Origin: Streptomyces chartreusis
GTDB lineage: Bacteria > Actinomycetota > Actinomycetes > Streptomycetales > Streptomycetaceae
Assembly (NCBI RefSeq): GCF_008704715.1
Contig: NZ_CP023689.1
Coordinates: 6,324,001-6,388,000 of the forward strand
Length of the DNA: 64,000 bases
Reading direction: 5' to 3'
Part shown: positions 7,934 to 15,767 of the stretch, in pieces
Layout: each line of letters begins with the position of its first letter
Numbering within the stretch: position 1 is the stretch's first letter
Program-made: the position numbers and the translations under genes
The notes under the pieces: model-generated
What the model was told of the DNA's origin: nothing
Databases searched by the model: none
What the model saw: only the letters and a program-made list of their open reading frames with translations

Positions 7934-8428
7934 ATGGCCGTCAGCGCAGGTGGGGTTTCGGTGGGCGGGGTCCCGGGCTCGGACGCCCCCGCGGGCAGCG
8001 GGTCACGGGCATGGACGCGGCGGGAGGCGGCGCGGCTGCTGCTGGCCTCGTCCGCACTGGCGCTGGCCCCCGTCATCACCGCCTCCCGGCCCTCCCGGTC
8101 CGCCGACCGGCCGCCCGGTGGCGGTTCCTTCGACGAGACCTATCGGGGCCGCCGTATCCAGGGCAGTCCGGTCTCCCGCGGCGGCCTCAGCGCCCTCGAC
8201 GTCGCCTGGCACGTCACGGTGGACGGCCAGCCGCTGCATCTGATGCGCCGGGCCGACGGCACCTGGCTGAGCATGGTCGACCACTACAGCTGGTACGGGA
8301 CCCCGCTGGAGGCGACCCGCGCGGCCGTCGACGAGCTCGGGCCCCGCGAGCAGCTGCGCCATCTGGCTCCCGGGCCGTTCGGCGGCGGACATCCGCACAG
8401 GGAGGCACAGCATGGCGTACGTGCGTAA
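7934..8428 (+). CDS. melC1: Tyrosinase cofactor (copper chaperone)
   Basis: A MelC1-type helper, 164 aa. An extended Tat-like N terminus (WTRREAARLLLASSALALA) precedes the conserved core: FDETYRGRRIQG, VDGQPLHLMRRADGTWLSMVDHYSWYGTPLEATRAAV and HLAPG near the C terminus. MelC1 binds apo-tyrosinase, delivers copper and carries it out through the Tat pathway. A motif rich in Arg and His at the end (GGHPHREAQHG) fits metal handling. The gene overlaps melC2 by 17 bp, so the two are translationally coupled. Confidence 0.93.
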   Translation: MAVSAGGVSVGGVPGSDAPAGSGSRAWTRREAARLLLASSALALAPVITASRPSRSADRPPGGGSFDETYRGRRIQGSPVSRGGLSALDVAWHVTVDGQPLHLMRRADGTWLSMVDHYSWYGTPLEATRAAVDELGPREQLRHLAPGPFGGGHPHREAQHGVRA

Positions 8429-9272
8429 GAACGTGAGCAGGCTGACGCGCACCGAGCGCCGGCGGTTCATCGAGGCGATGCTGATGGTCAAGCGGCGGGG
8501 CGAGTACGACGAGTTCGTACGGCTGCACATCGCGCACTTCGTCGGGGACGGCGACCGGGGCCTGCGCGCCGCGCACATGACGCCCTCCTTCCTGCCCTGG
8601 CACCGCATGTTCCTGCTGGACCTGGAGGAAGCGCTGCGCCGCTTCGACGACTCGGTGACGGTGCCGTACTGGGACTGGACGAAGGACCGCGGGACCAACT
8701 CGACGCCCTGGACCGACGATCTGCTGGGCGGCAACGGGCGGCCGGGTGACCGGCGGGTGATGACGGGGCCGTTCGCCCGGGGGACGGGCAACTGGACCAT
8801 CAGGGCGAGCGTCACCGCCGGCGACTTCCTCACCCGGGACCTGGGACGCTCCCGCAGCCCGATCGGCCTGCCCACCAAGGACGATCTGAAGCAGGCCCTG
8901 GACGACCCCGTGTACGACGTCGAGCCCTGGAACTCGACGGTGACCAGGGGCTTCCGCAACAAGCTGGAGGGGTGGGGCCGGGGCCCGGAGTCGTGGCGCA
9001 ACCACAACCGGGTGCACCGCTGGGTCGGGGGTGCCATGCTCGGCGGGGCCTCCGTCAACGACCCCGTGTTCTGGCTGCACCACGCCTTCGTGGACATGCA
9101 GTGGACCCGCTGGCAGCAGCGCCATCGCAACCACCGCTACCTGCCGGACCGGCCGCCCGGCCGCGGCACCGTCCAGTACCGGCGGATCGTCGCACGTCAC
9201 GAGCGGCTGCCACCGTGGGACGTGACGCCGGACGACCTTGAGGACGTGTCCCGGATCTACCGGTACGCGTAG
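8412..9272 (+). CDS. melC2: Tyrosinase
   Basis: A type 3 dicopper monophenol oxidase, 286 aa (MelC2 is usually about 273). Copper A ligands lie in FVRLHIAHF, the TPSFLPWHRMFLLDLEEALRRF segment and its surroundings; copper B ligands lie in RNHNRVHRWVGG and FWLHHAFVDMQW. VPYWDWTKDR is the conserved core motif. The enzyme hydroxylates tyrosine to DOPA and oxidises it to dopaquinone, giving melanin. It has no signal peptide of its own and depends on the overlapping melC1. The last residues (DVSRIYRY) are typical of the family. Confidence 0.95.
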   Translation: MAYVRKNVSRLTRTERRRFIEAMLMVKRRGEYDEFVRLHIAHFVGDGDRGLRAAHMTPSFLPWHRMFLLDLEEALRRFDDSVTVPYWDWTKDRGTNSTPWTDDLLGGNGRPGDRRVMTGPFARGTGNWTIRASVTAGDFLTRDLGRSRSPIGLPTKDDLKQALDDPVYDVEPWNSTVTRGFRNKLEGWGRGPESWRNHNRVHRWVGGAMLGGASVNDPVFWLHHAFVDMQWTRWQQRHRNHRYLPDRPPGRGTVQYRRIVARHERLPPWDVTPDDLEDVSRIYRYA

Positions 9273-9319
9273 GAAAAAATCGCTCCGCGACCGGCGCCCG
9301 CGTCGATTAGCCTCCGCGC

Positions 9320-9907
9320 ATGGCAACCGATCCCACGGAACAACTGGTCCGGCTGTTCGCCGAGGAGAGCCGGGTACGCGCCTTCGCCGCGGTGGCGCTC
9401 GGCGCGGGAAGCACCGAGGAGGTCGCCCGGGCGGCGGGGCTGTCCCCGAAGGAGACGGCACTGGCACTGCTGCGGCTGCGCGAGCAGGGCGTGGTGAGCG
9501 CGCGGGGCGACGGGGAACTGGGCGTCGCCTACGACCTGTTCAGGCAGTACGCCCGCACCGCGGCGCAGCGCGAGGCCGACTCCCGCGCCGCGGGCGATGC
9601 GGACTCCGGCGACGCGCGGACCGACATCGTGCTGCGGACCTTCGTCCGGGACGGGCGGCTGGTCCGGCTCCCGGCACAGTGGACCCGCAAGAAGCTGGTC
9701 CTGCGGTACATCGCCGAGCAGAGCTTCGAGCCCGGCGTCGAGTACCCCGAGCGCGCCGTCGACGAGCGGCTGCGCGGCTGGTGCGAGGACAGTGACGAGA
9801 TCGACCATGTGACGCTCCGGCGTTACCTGGTGGACCTGCACCATCTGCGCCGGAGCGAGGGCGTCTACCGCCGGACGGCCGAGTCCGGGCGGGTCGAGAG
9901 CGCCTGA
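9320..9907 (+). CDS. DUF2087 transcriptional regulator
   Basis: A 195-aa protein with two parts. Residues about 5-70 form a winged-helix domain of ArsR/MarR type (VRLFAEESRVRAFAAVAL, VARAAGLSPKETALALLRLREQGVV). Residues about 95-180 match DUF2087 (VLRTFVRDGRLVRLPAQWTRKKLVLRYIAEQSFEPG, YPERAVDERL, DHVTLRRYLVD). This pairing is common in actinobacterial genomes; the ligand and targets are unknown. The gene converges with the hydroxyacid dehydrogenase gene, whose stop lies 9 bp away. Confidence 0.82.
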   Translation: MATDPTEQLVRLFAEESRVRAFAAVALGAGSTEEVARAAGLSPKETALALLRLREQGVVSARGDGELGVAYDLFRQYARTAAQREADSRAAGDADSGDARTDIVLRTFVRDGRLVRLPAQWTRKKLVLRYIAEQSFEPGVEYPERAVDERLRGWCEDSDEIDHVTLRRYLVDLHHLRRSEGVYRRTAESGRVESA

Positions 9908-9915
9908 GGCGGGCG

Positions 9916-10875
9916 TCAGGGCAGGCGGCGTAGCGGTGAACCCGACAGGTACGCCTGGATGTCCTCGACCGCCTGGCCGTAGTACGTCGCGTAGTTGGCC
10001 TGCGAGACATAGCCCAGGTGAGGGGTGGCCAGCAGGCGCGGGGCCGTGCGCATCGGGTGGTCGGCGGGCAGGGGCTCGACGTCGAAGACGTCCACCCCGG
10101 CCCCCGCGATCCGGCCCTCGTGCAGGGCGGCCAGCAGCGCGTCCTGGTCGACGATCGCCGCGCGTGAGGTGTTGATCAGATACGCCGTCGGCTTGAGCAG
10201 GGCGAGTTCGGGTGCGCCGAGCAGGCCGCGGGTCCGGTCGCCGAGGGCGAGGTGGATCGAGACGAAGTCGCTCTCGGCGAGCAACTCCTCTTTGGAGGCG
10301 GCCAGATGGACGCCCACCTCGTCGGCGTACTCCTTGGTGAGGTTCTGGCTCCACGCGCTGACGTGCATGCCGAACGCGAGACCGACGTGTGCGACACGGC
10401 TGCCGATCTTGCCCAGGCCGAGCAGGCCGAGGCGGCGGCCGTGCAGGTCGGCGCCGACCGTGCTCTGCCAGGGGCCGCCCGAGCGCAGCGCGTCGTTCTC
10501 CCGGACGAGGCCGCGGGCGAGGCCCAGCAGCAGGGCCCAGGTCAGTTCGACGGGCGGCGTGGAGGAACTGGCCGTGCCGCAGACGGTGACGCCGTGCGCC
10601 TCGGCCGCGGCGTAGTCGATGACGGTGTTGCGCATGCCGGACGCGATCAGCAGCCGCAGCCGGGGGAGCCGGGCGATCAGCGAGGCGGGGAACGGGACGC
10701 GTTCCCGCAGCGTCACCACGATGTCGAAGTCGGCGAGGGCGACGGCCAGCGCGTCCTCGTCGGGGAGGTGGGTGGTGAAGGGGACGACCTCCACGTCGTC
10801 CGCGAGCGGCGACCAGTCGGCGGCCTTCGTCGCCGCGTCCTGGAAGTCGTCGAGCACAGCACAGCGCAGCCGCAC
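9916..10875 (-). CDS. D-2-hydroxyacid dehydrogenase family protein
   Basis: A 319-aa NAD-dependent dehydrogenase. The Rossmann motif is GRRLGLLGLGKIGSRVAHVG, followed by NLTKEYADEVGV, FVSIHLALGDRTRGLLG, LINTSRAAIVDQDALL (the conserved Arg of the substrate site) and DVFDVEPLPADHPMR with ATPHLGYVS (catalytic Glu and His). The start is taken as GTG at 10875 because AAAGGAACC lies just upstream and the family consensus begins LRCAVLDDFQ. The substrate is not predictable. It lies downstream of the GBL receptor gene on the same strand with a palindrome between them. Confidence 0.85.
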   Translation of the reverse strand: MRLRCAVLDDFQDAATKAADWSPLADDVEVVPFTTHLPDEDALAVALADFDIVVTLRERVPFPASLIARLPRLRLLIASGMRNTVIDYAAAEAHGVTVCGTASSSTPPVELTWALLLGLARGLVRENDALRSGGPWQSTVGADLHGRRLGLLGLGKIGSRVAHVGLAFGMHVSAWSQNLTKEYADEVGVHLAASKEELLAESDFVSIHLALGDRTRGLLGAPELALLKPTAYLINTSRAAIVDQDALLAALHEGRIAGAGVDVFDVEPLPADHPMRTAPRLLATPHLGYVSQANYATYYGQAVEDIQAYLSGSPLRRLP

Positions 10876-10984
10876 GGTGGTTCCTTTCGTGGCCGGGTCG
10901 GACGACCGAACTGGAACGACTGTACGGAAGCGGGGCGGGTGCGGCCGATTCAGGCCGGTGAGTCGTGAGAGTGGAGTTCCGATC

Positions 10985-11006
10985 AACCAGACCGATCGGT
11001 TTGGTT
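10985..11006. promoter_or_regulatory. 22-bp palindrome, probable TetR-family operator
   Basis: Half-sites AACCAGACCGA and TCGGTTTGGTT form a near-perfect inverted repeat with the fully symmetric core ACCGATCGGT. It sits 110-131 nt upstream of the hydroxyacid dehydrogenase start and just past the GBL receptor stop. It differs from GBL-receptor elements in that its two CCGA/TCGG blocks are 4 bp closer. Which protein binds is unknown. Confidence 0.5.
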
Positions 11007-11021
11007 ACCGGTGTGCGATCG

Positions 11022-11693
11022 CTAACCCTGCGTCACGGGAGCGGCGGCTGCCGGGGAGTTCGCCTCGTACTCCTCGAAGACGCGCTCGCCCCGGTCCGGC
11101 GAGAGGTCGAGGGCGGCCAGCAGGGCCGGCGTGGAGATGCTCGGCAGGACGTGCCGGAGCAGGACGGAGACCCGGCGGCCGAGGTCGGCGCGGTTGCAGC
11201 TGGCCTGGCTCATCGCCTGGACGCCGGCGAAGGCGCCGGTGAGGAACTCGGCGGTGTCGGTCACGTCGATGTGCGGCAGGAGTTCGCCCTGGGACCGCGC
11301 CTCGGTGAGGATCTGCTCCAGCTGTTCGGTCCAGGCGCGGAACGCGGCGTCGCGGTCCAGTTCGCGTGCGCCCTGGTCAAGGGCGAGGGAGACGCCCGCC
11401 TGCACCAGCGGATCGTGCTGCAGCCGGTGGGCCATGACCATGCCGTGGTCGACGAGCTTCTGGAGCTTGCTGGATCTCTCGGGGAGCCGGTCGAGCGGCA
11501 GTTGGGCCTCCAGCACGCCCAGCGCGACCTCCTCCTTGGAGGAGAAGTGGAAGTACAGGGCGCCGCGGGTGACGCCCGCGCGGTTGAGGATCTCCTCCAC
11601 CGTGGCCGAGGCGTAGCCGCGCTCGCCGAACACCCTCGCGGCCGCTTCGAGGATCGAACGCCGGGTCCTGATCGCACGGTCCTGCTGGGCCAT
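11022..11693 (-). CDS. Gamma-butyrolactone receptor (ArpA/ScbR-type TetR repressor)
   Basis: A 223-aa TetR-family protein that resembles ScbR closely at its N terminus: MAQQDRAIRTRRSILEAA, then the helix-turn-helix ILNRAGVTRGALYFHFSSKEE. The C-terminal half has the conserved receptor features (GELLPHIDVTDTAEFLTGAFAGVQAMSQ, HVLPSISTPALLAALDLSPDRG). Such receptors repress their targets until the GBL binds. The start at 11693 has GGAGGG upstream; an earlier in-frame ATG (11723) would add 10 residues not found in the family. The gene is divergent from afsA, and a receptor-type element lies in the shared promoter. It corresponds in position to jadR3 of the jadomycin cluster. Confidence 0.92.
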   Translation of the reverse strand: MAQQDRAIRTRRSILEAAARVFGERGYASATVEEILNRAGVTRGALYFHFSSKEEVALGVLEAQLPLDRLPERSSKLQKLVDHGMVMAHRLQHDPLVQAGVSLALDQGARELDRDAAFRAWTEQLEQILTEARSQGELLPHIDVTDTAEFLTGAFAGVQAMSQASCNRADLGRRVSVLLRHVLPSISTPALLAALDLSPDRGERVFEEYEANSPAAAAPVTQG

Positions 11694-11734
11694 GGGTCCC
11701 TCCACCGTGTGCATGCAGCACATTACGTCGCGTA

Positions 11735-11764
11735 TTGAAAAGAAAACCGGATCACACGTATGTT
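11735..11764 (+). promoter_or_regulatory. afsA promoter with GBL-receptor-type element in the spacer
   Basis: TTGAAA (11735-11740) and TATGTT (11759-11764) are 18 bp apart, a plausible sigma-HrdB promoter 50 nt before the afsA start. The 22 bp at 11742-11763, read on the minus strand, begin ACATAC and carry GT at the matching distance, fitting one half of the ARE pattern ACAnAC-N10-GTnTGT well and the other half partly. A receptor bound here would block both the afsA promoter and probably its own divergent promoter. Confidence 0.6.
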
Positions 11765-11814
11765 ACTCGTCGGGCGGGGGTGACTCGCTCTGGCGAATGA
11801 GCTCGGGGGGAGCC

Positions 11815-12852
11815 ATGGACCGGGTGCGATCTCTTGACGGAACCGCACGGGACGAGCAAACCACAGAGGCCGGGGGGCCCGTCCCTGCAACGGTCGTATG
11901 GCACACGGAGGTAACCGGCGAGCAGGTGCACCGGCCGGACCCGCGGGACGCGTTCCCGGTGGCCTGGCGCCGGCTGGACGACACGCACTTCCAGGTCAGG
12001 GCCCGCTGGCCGCGCCGGCACCGGTTCTTCACCGAGGTGGCCGGGCGCTTCCAGGACCCGCTGCTGATACCGGAGACCCTGCGGCAGGGCTCGATGCTGC
12101 TGGCCCACGCCGCGTTCGCGGTGCCCGTCGAGGACCGGTTCGTGATGCAGCGCATCAGATACTCGACCTCGCCGGTCAGGATGCTGCTCGACGACTCGTC
12201 CGAGGACGTCGTCGCCGACATCACCTGCGGCGACGTACGGCGCAGGGGCCGGCGGCTTGCGGGCATGCGGTGCGCGATGGTGCTGCGGCGGAAGGGCCGG
12301 GTCGTGGCCACCGCCGACGGCAGGCTCGACTGTGTCTCGGACCGGGCCTATCGCCGACTGCGCGGTGAGCGGCTGTCCCTGACGGGTCGTCCGGTGCCGC
12401 TGCTGCCCGGCCTGCCGCCCCAGGCGGTCGGTCGCGAGGACGCAGCCGCCGTCGTCCTCGCCCCGTCCCCGCGCCCCGGGGCCTGGCAGCTCCGCGTCAA
12501 CACCGCGCATCCCACGCTGTTCCGGCGGCCGGACGACCATGTGCCGGGCTTCGTGCTGCTGGAGGCGGCCCGGCAGGCCGCCACGGCCTTCTCGCTCTTC
12601 CCCGGCCTGATGGTCGTCACCGGCATGGACATGGTCTTCTCCCGGTACGCCGAACTCGACAGCCCCTGCTGGATCGAGGCCGACGCCCTGACCGCGGGCG
12701 ACCCCGACCCGAGCACGGTCCGGGTGCGCGGCCTCCAGGACGACGCCGAGGTCTTCCGCTGTACGGTCACGGTCGCGGCGTCCGAGTCCGCCGCACCGCC
12801 CCTCGACCCCTGCGGCTCCCGCAGCGGGCCCGGCGCCGAGCGCCGGCCGTGA
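11815..12852 (+). CDS. afsA: A-factor synthase-type gamma-butyrolactone biosynthesis protein
   Basis: A 345-aa AfsA/ScbA family protein with two hotdog-like repeats: VHRPDPRDAFPVAWRRLDD with HRFFTEVAGRFQDPLLIPETLRQGSMLLAHAAF in the first, and LRVNTAHPTLFRRPDDHVPGFVLLEAARQAA in the second. AfsA couples a beta-ketoacyl-ACP to dihydroxyacetone phosphate, the first step to a GBL. The start ATG at 11815 has GGGGGGAG upstream; ATG 11797 is possible. The stop overlaps a potential GTG start of the next gene. It corresponds to jadW1 by position. Placement next to its receptor is the classical GBL arrangement. Confidence 0.92.
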   Translation: MDRVRSLDGTARDEQTTEAGGPVPATVVWHTEVTGEQVHRPDPRDAFPVAWRRLDDTHFQVRARWPRRHRFFTEVAGRFQDPLLIPETLRQGSMLLAHAAFAVPVEDRFVMQRIRYSTSPVRMLLDDSSEDVVADITCGDVRRRGRRLAGMRCAMVLRRKGRVVATADGRLDCVSDRAYRRLRGERLSLTGRPVPLLPGLPPQAVGREDAAAVVLAPSPRPGAWQLRVNTAHPTLFRRPDDHVPGFVLLEAARQAATAFSLFPGLMVVTGMDMVFSRYAELDSPCWIEADALTAGDPDPSTVRVRGLQDDAEVFRCTVTVAASESAAPPLDPCGSRSGPGAERRP

Positions 12853-12887
12853 CGCGCGAACCGCCGGCCGAGAGGGAGGAACCCACC

Positions 12888-13832
12888 TTGTCCGCACGCA
12901 TCCTCGTCACCGGGGGAAGCGGCTTCATCGGCGGGCATGTCCGCGCCGCCCTGCGGGAGTCGAAGGACATCACGCCGTCCCGGGTCCGGCTGCTGCTGCG
13001 CGATCCCGCGCGCCTGCCGGCCGGCGCCGCCGCCCCGGAGGCGGACGTCGTACGGGGGGACCTCGCCGACCCGGAGTCGCTGCGCGGGGTCTGCGACGGC
13101 GTCGACGTCGTCCTGCACTGCGCCTCACACATCGGAGACGACGAGCGGCGCAACGAGACCGTCAACGACCACGGCACCCGGGCCCTCGTCGAGGAGGCGG
13201 CGCGCGCCGGGGCGGGCCGGGTCGTGTACGTGAGCACGGCCGCCGTGTACGGCCGCGGACCCTTCTGCGGTGCGCCGCCGGGGGAGTTGCCGCTCGCGCC
13301 GGCCTCGCCGACCAGCCGTTCCCGTGCCGCCGCCGAGCGGCATGTGCTGGAAGCGGGCGGGGTCGTGCTGCGCCCGCACCTCGTCCTCGGGGCCGGCGAC
13401 CGCTGGGTCGTGCCCGGGCTCGCCGCGCTGCTGGGCGTGCTGTCGGCGGGGCTCAAGGAGTGCGCGGCACGGCATTCCGTGGTCGACGTCCGGGCGTTGG
13501 GGCGCGCGGTCGTCGCCGCCGGGCTGTCGGACCGGGACCTCGCGGGCGTACATCACGTCAACCACCCGCAGCCGGTGCACTGTTCGGAGCTCCTCGACTC
13601 CGTGGCCGGCCGGCTCGGGCTGCGGCTGCCGGGTGCCGCCGTGGACATCGACGAGGCGCGGGACCGGCTCGCCGGGCAGCCGCGCGCACTGCACCACCTC
13701 GGCATGCTCGCCGTGGACCACTGGTTCGCGGACGACGGCTTCTGGTCCGGTGTCGGCGTCGACCCCGGAGCGGGGTTCGCGGAGAGCCTGGCCGAACACG
13801 CCCCTTGGTACCGGGAGTTCCTGGCCGGCTGA
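12888..13832 (+). CDS. NAD(P)-dependent epimerase/dehydratase family protein, GBL operon
   Basis: A 314-aa extended SDR protein. The nucleotide motif is RILVTGGSGFIGGHV near the N terminus, with DVVLHCAS and VVYVSTAAVYGRG following. At the usual YxxxK site the sequence is SPTSRSRAAAER, so Tyr appears replaced by Thr and Lys by Arg; the protein may not use standard SDR chemistry. TTG at 12888 is preferred because GAGGGAGGAA stands 8 nt before it; GTG 12849, overlapping the afsA stop, is the alternative. Genes of this type accompany afsA homologues in GBL operons, including jadomycin's. The exact step is not settled. Confidence 0.75.
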   Translation: MSARILVTGGSGFIGGHVRAALRESKDITPSRVRLLLRDPARLPAGAAAPEADVVRGDLADPESLRGVCDGVDVVLHCASHIGDDERRNETVNDHGTRALVEEAARAGAGRVVYVSTAAVYGRGPFCGAPPGELPLAPASPTSRSRAAAERHVLEAGGVVLRPHLVLGAGDRWVVPGLAALLGVLSAGLKECAARHSVVDVRALGRAVVAAGLSDRDLAGVHHVNHPQPVHCSELLDSVAGRLGLRLPGAAVDIDEARDRLAGQPRALHHLGMLAVDHWFADDGFWSGVGVDPGAGFAESLAEHAPWYREFLAG

Positions 13833-13917
13833 CCCGAGGGCTCATGCCCTCTCCCGTTCTTGAACCCTCGTTCCGTATTTCCCGACTTCCCCTTCCCCCT
13901 CGACACGCAAGGTCTTC

Positions 13918-14706
13918 GTGAACACCAAACGCGCGCTGACGGACAAGATCGCACTGGTCACCGGAGCCGGCCGGGGGATCGGCAGAGGCATCGCCGAGCG
14001 GCTCGCCGACGACGGGGCGCTGGTCGGCGTCCACTACGGCCGCAGCGAGGCAGCCGCCCTGGAAGTGATCGCGGGCATACGCGACAGAGGCGGCCGGGCC
14101 TTCCCGGTCGGCGCGGAGCTCGGGGTGCCCGGTGACGTGGACGCCGTCTTCGCGGCCTTCGACACCGGGGTACGGGAGCAGACGGGAGTGGCGGGCGGTG
14201 CCGAGGGCACGCTGGACATCCTCGTGAACAACGCGGGCGTGAGCGGTTCGGGGCCGATCGGCAAGGCGGACCCGGAGGTCTTCGACCGCATGATCGCCGT
14301 GAACGCCAAGGCGCCGTTCTTCCTCGTGCAGGGGGCATTGGCACGGATGCGGGACGGGGGGAGGGTCGTCAACATCTCCTCGCTCGCCTCACGGCGTGCC
14401 TTCCCGGAGTCCGTCGCGTACGCCATGTCCAAGGGGGCGCTGGACACGATGACCCTGGCCCTGGCGAAGGAGCTCGCCGGGCGCGGCATCACCGTCAACA
14501 CCGTCTCGCCCGGGTTCATCGAGACGGACATGAACGCGCGGCGCCGGGCGACCCCCGAGGCGCGGGCCGCCCTGGCCGCACGCTCCGCCTTCGACCGGAT
14601 CGGCCGCCCCTCGGACGTGGCGGACGTGGTCGCGTTCCTCGCCTCCGACGACTCCCGGTGGATCACCGGCCAGTACCTCGACGTCAGCGGGGGCACCGAT
14701 CTGTGA
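13918..14706 (+). CDS. SDR-family oxidoreductase, probably GBL biosynthesis
   Basis: A 262-aa classical short-chain reductase with the complete motif set: LVTGAGRGIGRGIAERL, DILVNNAGVSG, a serine in VVNISSLAS, and YAMSK (catalytic Tyr/Lys) followed by GITVNTVSPGFIETDM. Classical SDRs reduce a ketone with NADPH. In GBL clusters such a reductase can make the 6-keto to hydroxy conversion or reduce the butenolide intermediate; which applies here cannot be told. The GTG start has AAGG upstream. It is the last gene of the afsA operon and converges with the pseudo-receptor gene. Confidence 0.8.
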   Translation: MNTKRALTDKIALVTGAGRGIGRGIAERLADDGALVGVHYGRSEAAALEVIAGIRDRGGRAFPVGAELGVPGDVDAVFAAFDTGVREQTGVAGGAEGTLDILVNNAGVSGSGPIGKADPEVFDRMIAVNAKAPFFLVQGALARMRDGGRVVNISSLASRRAFPESVAYAMSKGALDTMTLALAKELAGRGITVNTVSPGFIETDMNARRRATPEARAALAARSAFDRIGRPSDVADVVAFLASDDSRWITGQYLDVSGGTDL

Positions 14707-14720
14707 CGGCGACCCGGAGC

Positions 14721-15407
14721 TCAGGGCGCGGACGGGCCGACCGGGGCCGGGGCGCAGCCCGTGCGCAGAGCCGTGGCCGAGGCCCGGTGCGCCGCGTCCG
14801 TGCCCGCCGGGTCCAGTCGCGCCAGGGTCTGGGCCGTGGCGAGCGTGGGCAGCAGCAGCTCCCAGAACGCGGTGAGGGTGACGCAGGACAGCCACTCCGG
14901 GTTGGACCTGCTCAGCACCTCGTACCCGACCGTCGAGGCCACCAGGGCACCCGCCATGTGCTGTTGGGCCACGCCCTGCGCGAGCGTGTGCTCGTCATCG
15001 GCCTCGGCCAGGAGCTGCTGCACACAGCACTGCCACTCCTGACGCAGATTGAGCCCCGTGCCCGGCTCGGTCTCACAGCTGAGCACGAAGCCCGCGCGTA
15101 CGACGCTGCTGCGCCGGAGCAGATCGGCCAGCGCGTGCGAGACGTCGACCAGGGCCTGGAGCGCGCTGGTGCGCCGGCCGTGGACGAGGCGGGCGGCTCG
15201 GCGCAGCGAGTGCGAGGCCTCGTTGCGCAGGGCCTCGGCCAGGGCGGCCTTGCTCTCGAAGTGGAAGTGCAGCGCGCCGGAACTGACTCCGGCCTCGGCG
15301 CTGATGACGGACAGCTTCGCCTTGTCGTAGCCGTGCCGCCGGAACTCCCCGGCCGCCGCGAGCAGCAGCGCGTCACGGGTGCGTGCGGCTCGTTCCTGCT
15401 TGATCAT
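14721..15407 (-). CDS. Pseudo-gamma-butyrolactone receptor (JadR2-type TetR regulator)
   Basis: A 228-aa TetR-family protein of the GBL-receptor type: MIKQERAARTRDALLLAAAGEF, helix-turn-helix VISAEAGVSSGALHFHFESKAALAEAL. The C-terminal domain lacks the well-conserved receptor end seen in the protein at 11022. It is divergent from the OmpR-type regulator gene, exactly the jadR2-jadR1 arrangement. Pseudo-receptors bind antibiotics or intermediates rather than GBLs and repress the neighbouring activator gene. GAGAGG supports the ATG at 15407. An ARE fills the spacer of its own promoter, indicating auto- or cross-regulation by the true receptor. Confidence 0.85.
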   Translation of the reverse strand: MIKQERAARTRDALLLAAAGEFRRHGYDKAKLSVISAEAGVSSGALHFHFESKAALAEALRNEASHSLRRAARLVHGRRTSALQALVDVSHALADLLRRSSVVRAGFVLSCETEPGTGLNLRQEWQCCVQQLLAEADDEHTLAQGVAQQHMAGALVASTVGYEVLSRSNPEWLSCVTLTAFWELLLPTLATAQTLARLDPAGTDAAHRASATALRTGCAPAPVGPSAP

Positions 15408-15491
15408 CTTCGGCCTCTCAGCCGCACCGTGATTTCCCTGATGTTCACTTTCGGCTCCTCCTGCTTCCAGTCCCGGTGAGGAAGGGCGATG

Positions 15492-15522
15492 GATCATAAC
15501 AAACCGTTTTGACTGTTTGTCA
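15492..15522 (-). promoter_or_regulatory. Pseudo-receptor promoter with GBL-receptor-type element (ARE)
   Basis: On the minus strand, CTGACA (15517-15522) and TATGAT (15492-15497) form a -35/-10 pair with a 19-bp spacer, about 85 nt before ATG 15407. The 22 bp at 15498-15519 read ACAAAC-N10-GTTTGT, a perfect match to the ARE frame ACAnAC-N10-GTnTGT. Confidence 0.72.
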
Positions 15523-15678
15523 GCCTCCGACCGGCGACCGTGAAAGCGCCTTCGGCCTGCGAAGTCGCGGAAAAACTGCGTCATTTTCCTGCAGTTTCGC
15601 TGAAGTATGCGGCGCTGCACTTGATTTGACGTGCCGTTGAACGACATTTGTGCGAGTCGTCAACGGACCTAAGGATCA

Positions 15679-15708
15679 TTGACATACCGGAGGATCGGTT
15701 TGTAGGTT
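15679..15708 (+). promoter_or_regulatory. Promoter of the OmpR-type regulator with GBL-receptor-type element (ARE)
   Basis: TTGACA (15679-15684) and TAGGTT (15703-15708) are 18 bp apart and point toward the regulator gene at 15768. The 22 bp at 15682-15703 read ACATACCG-N6-CGGTTTGT, which agrees with the consensus GBL-receptor element (ACATACCG-N6-CGGTATGT) at all but one position outside the centre. A bound receptor would occupy the promoter core. Confidence 0.78.
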
Positions 15709-15718
15709 TCCAGTGGAC

Positions 15719-15733
15719 GTTCCTAAAGTGAAC
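15719..15733. promoter_or_regulatory. GTTCC-type inverted repeat in the regulator's leader
   Basis: GTTCCTAAAGTGAAC lies 35 nt before the regulator ATG. A closely similar but more perfect copy, GTTCCTGAAAGGAAC, lies at 16689-16703 in the promoter region of the carboxylase gene. Confidence 0.45.
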
Positions 15734-15767
15734 GATTCGGACAAAGCTGGACTAGCTAGGGGGACTA

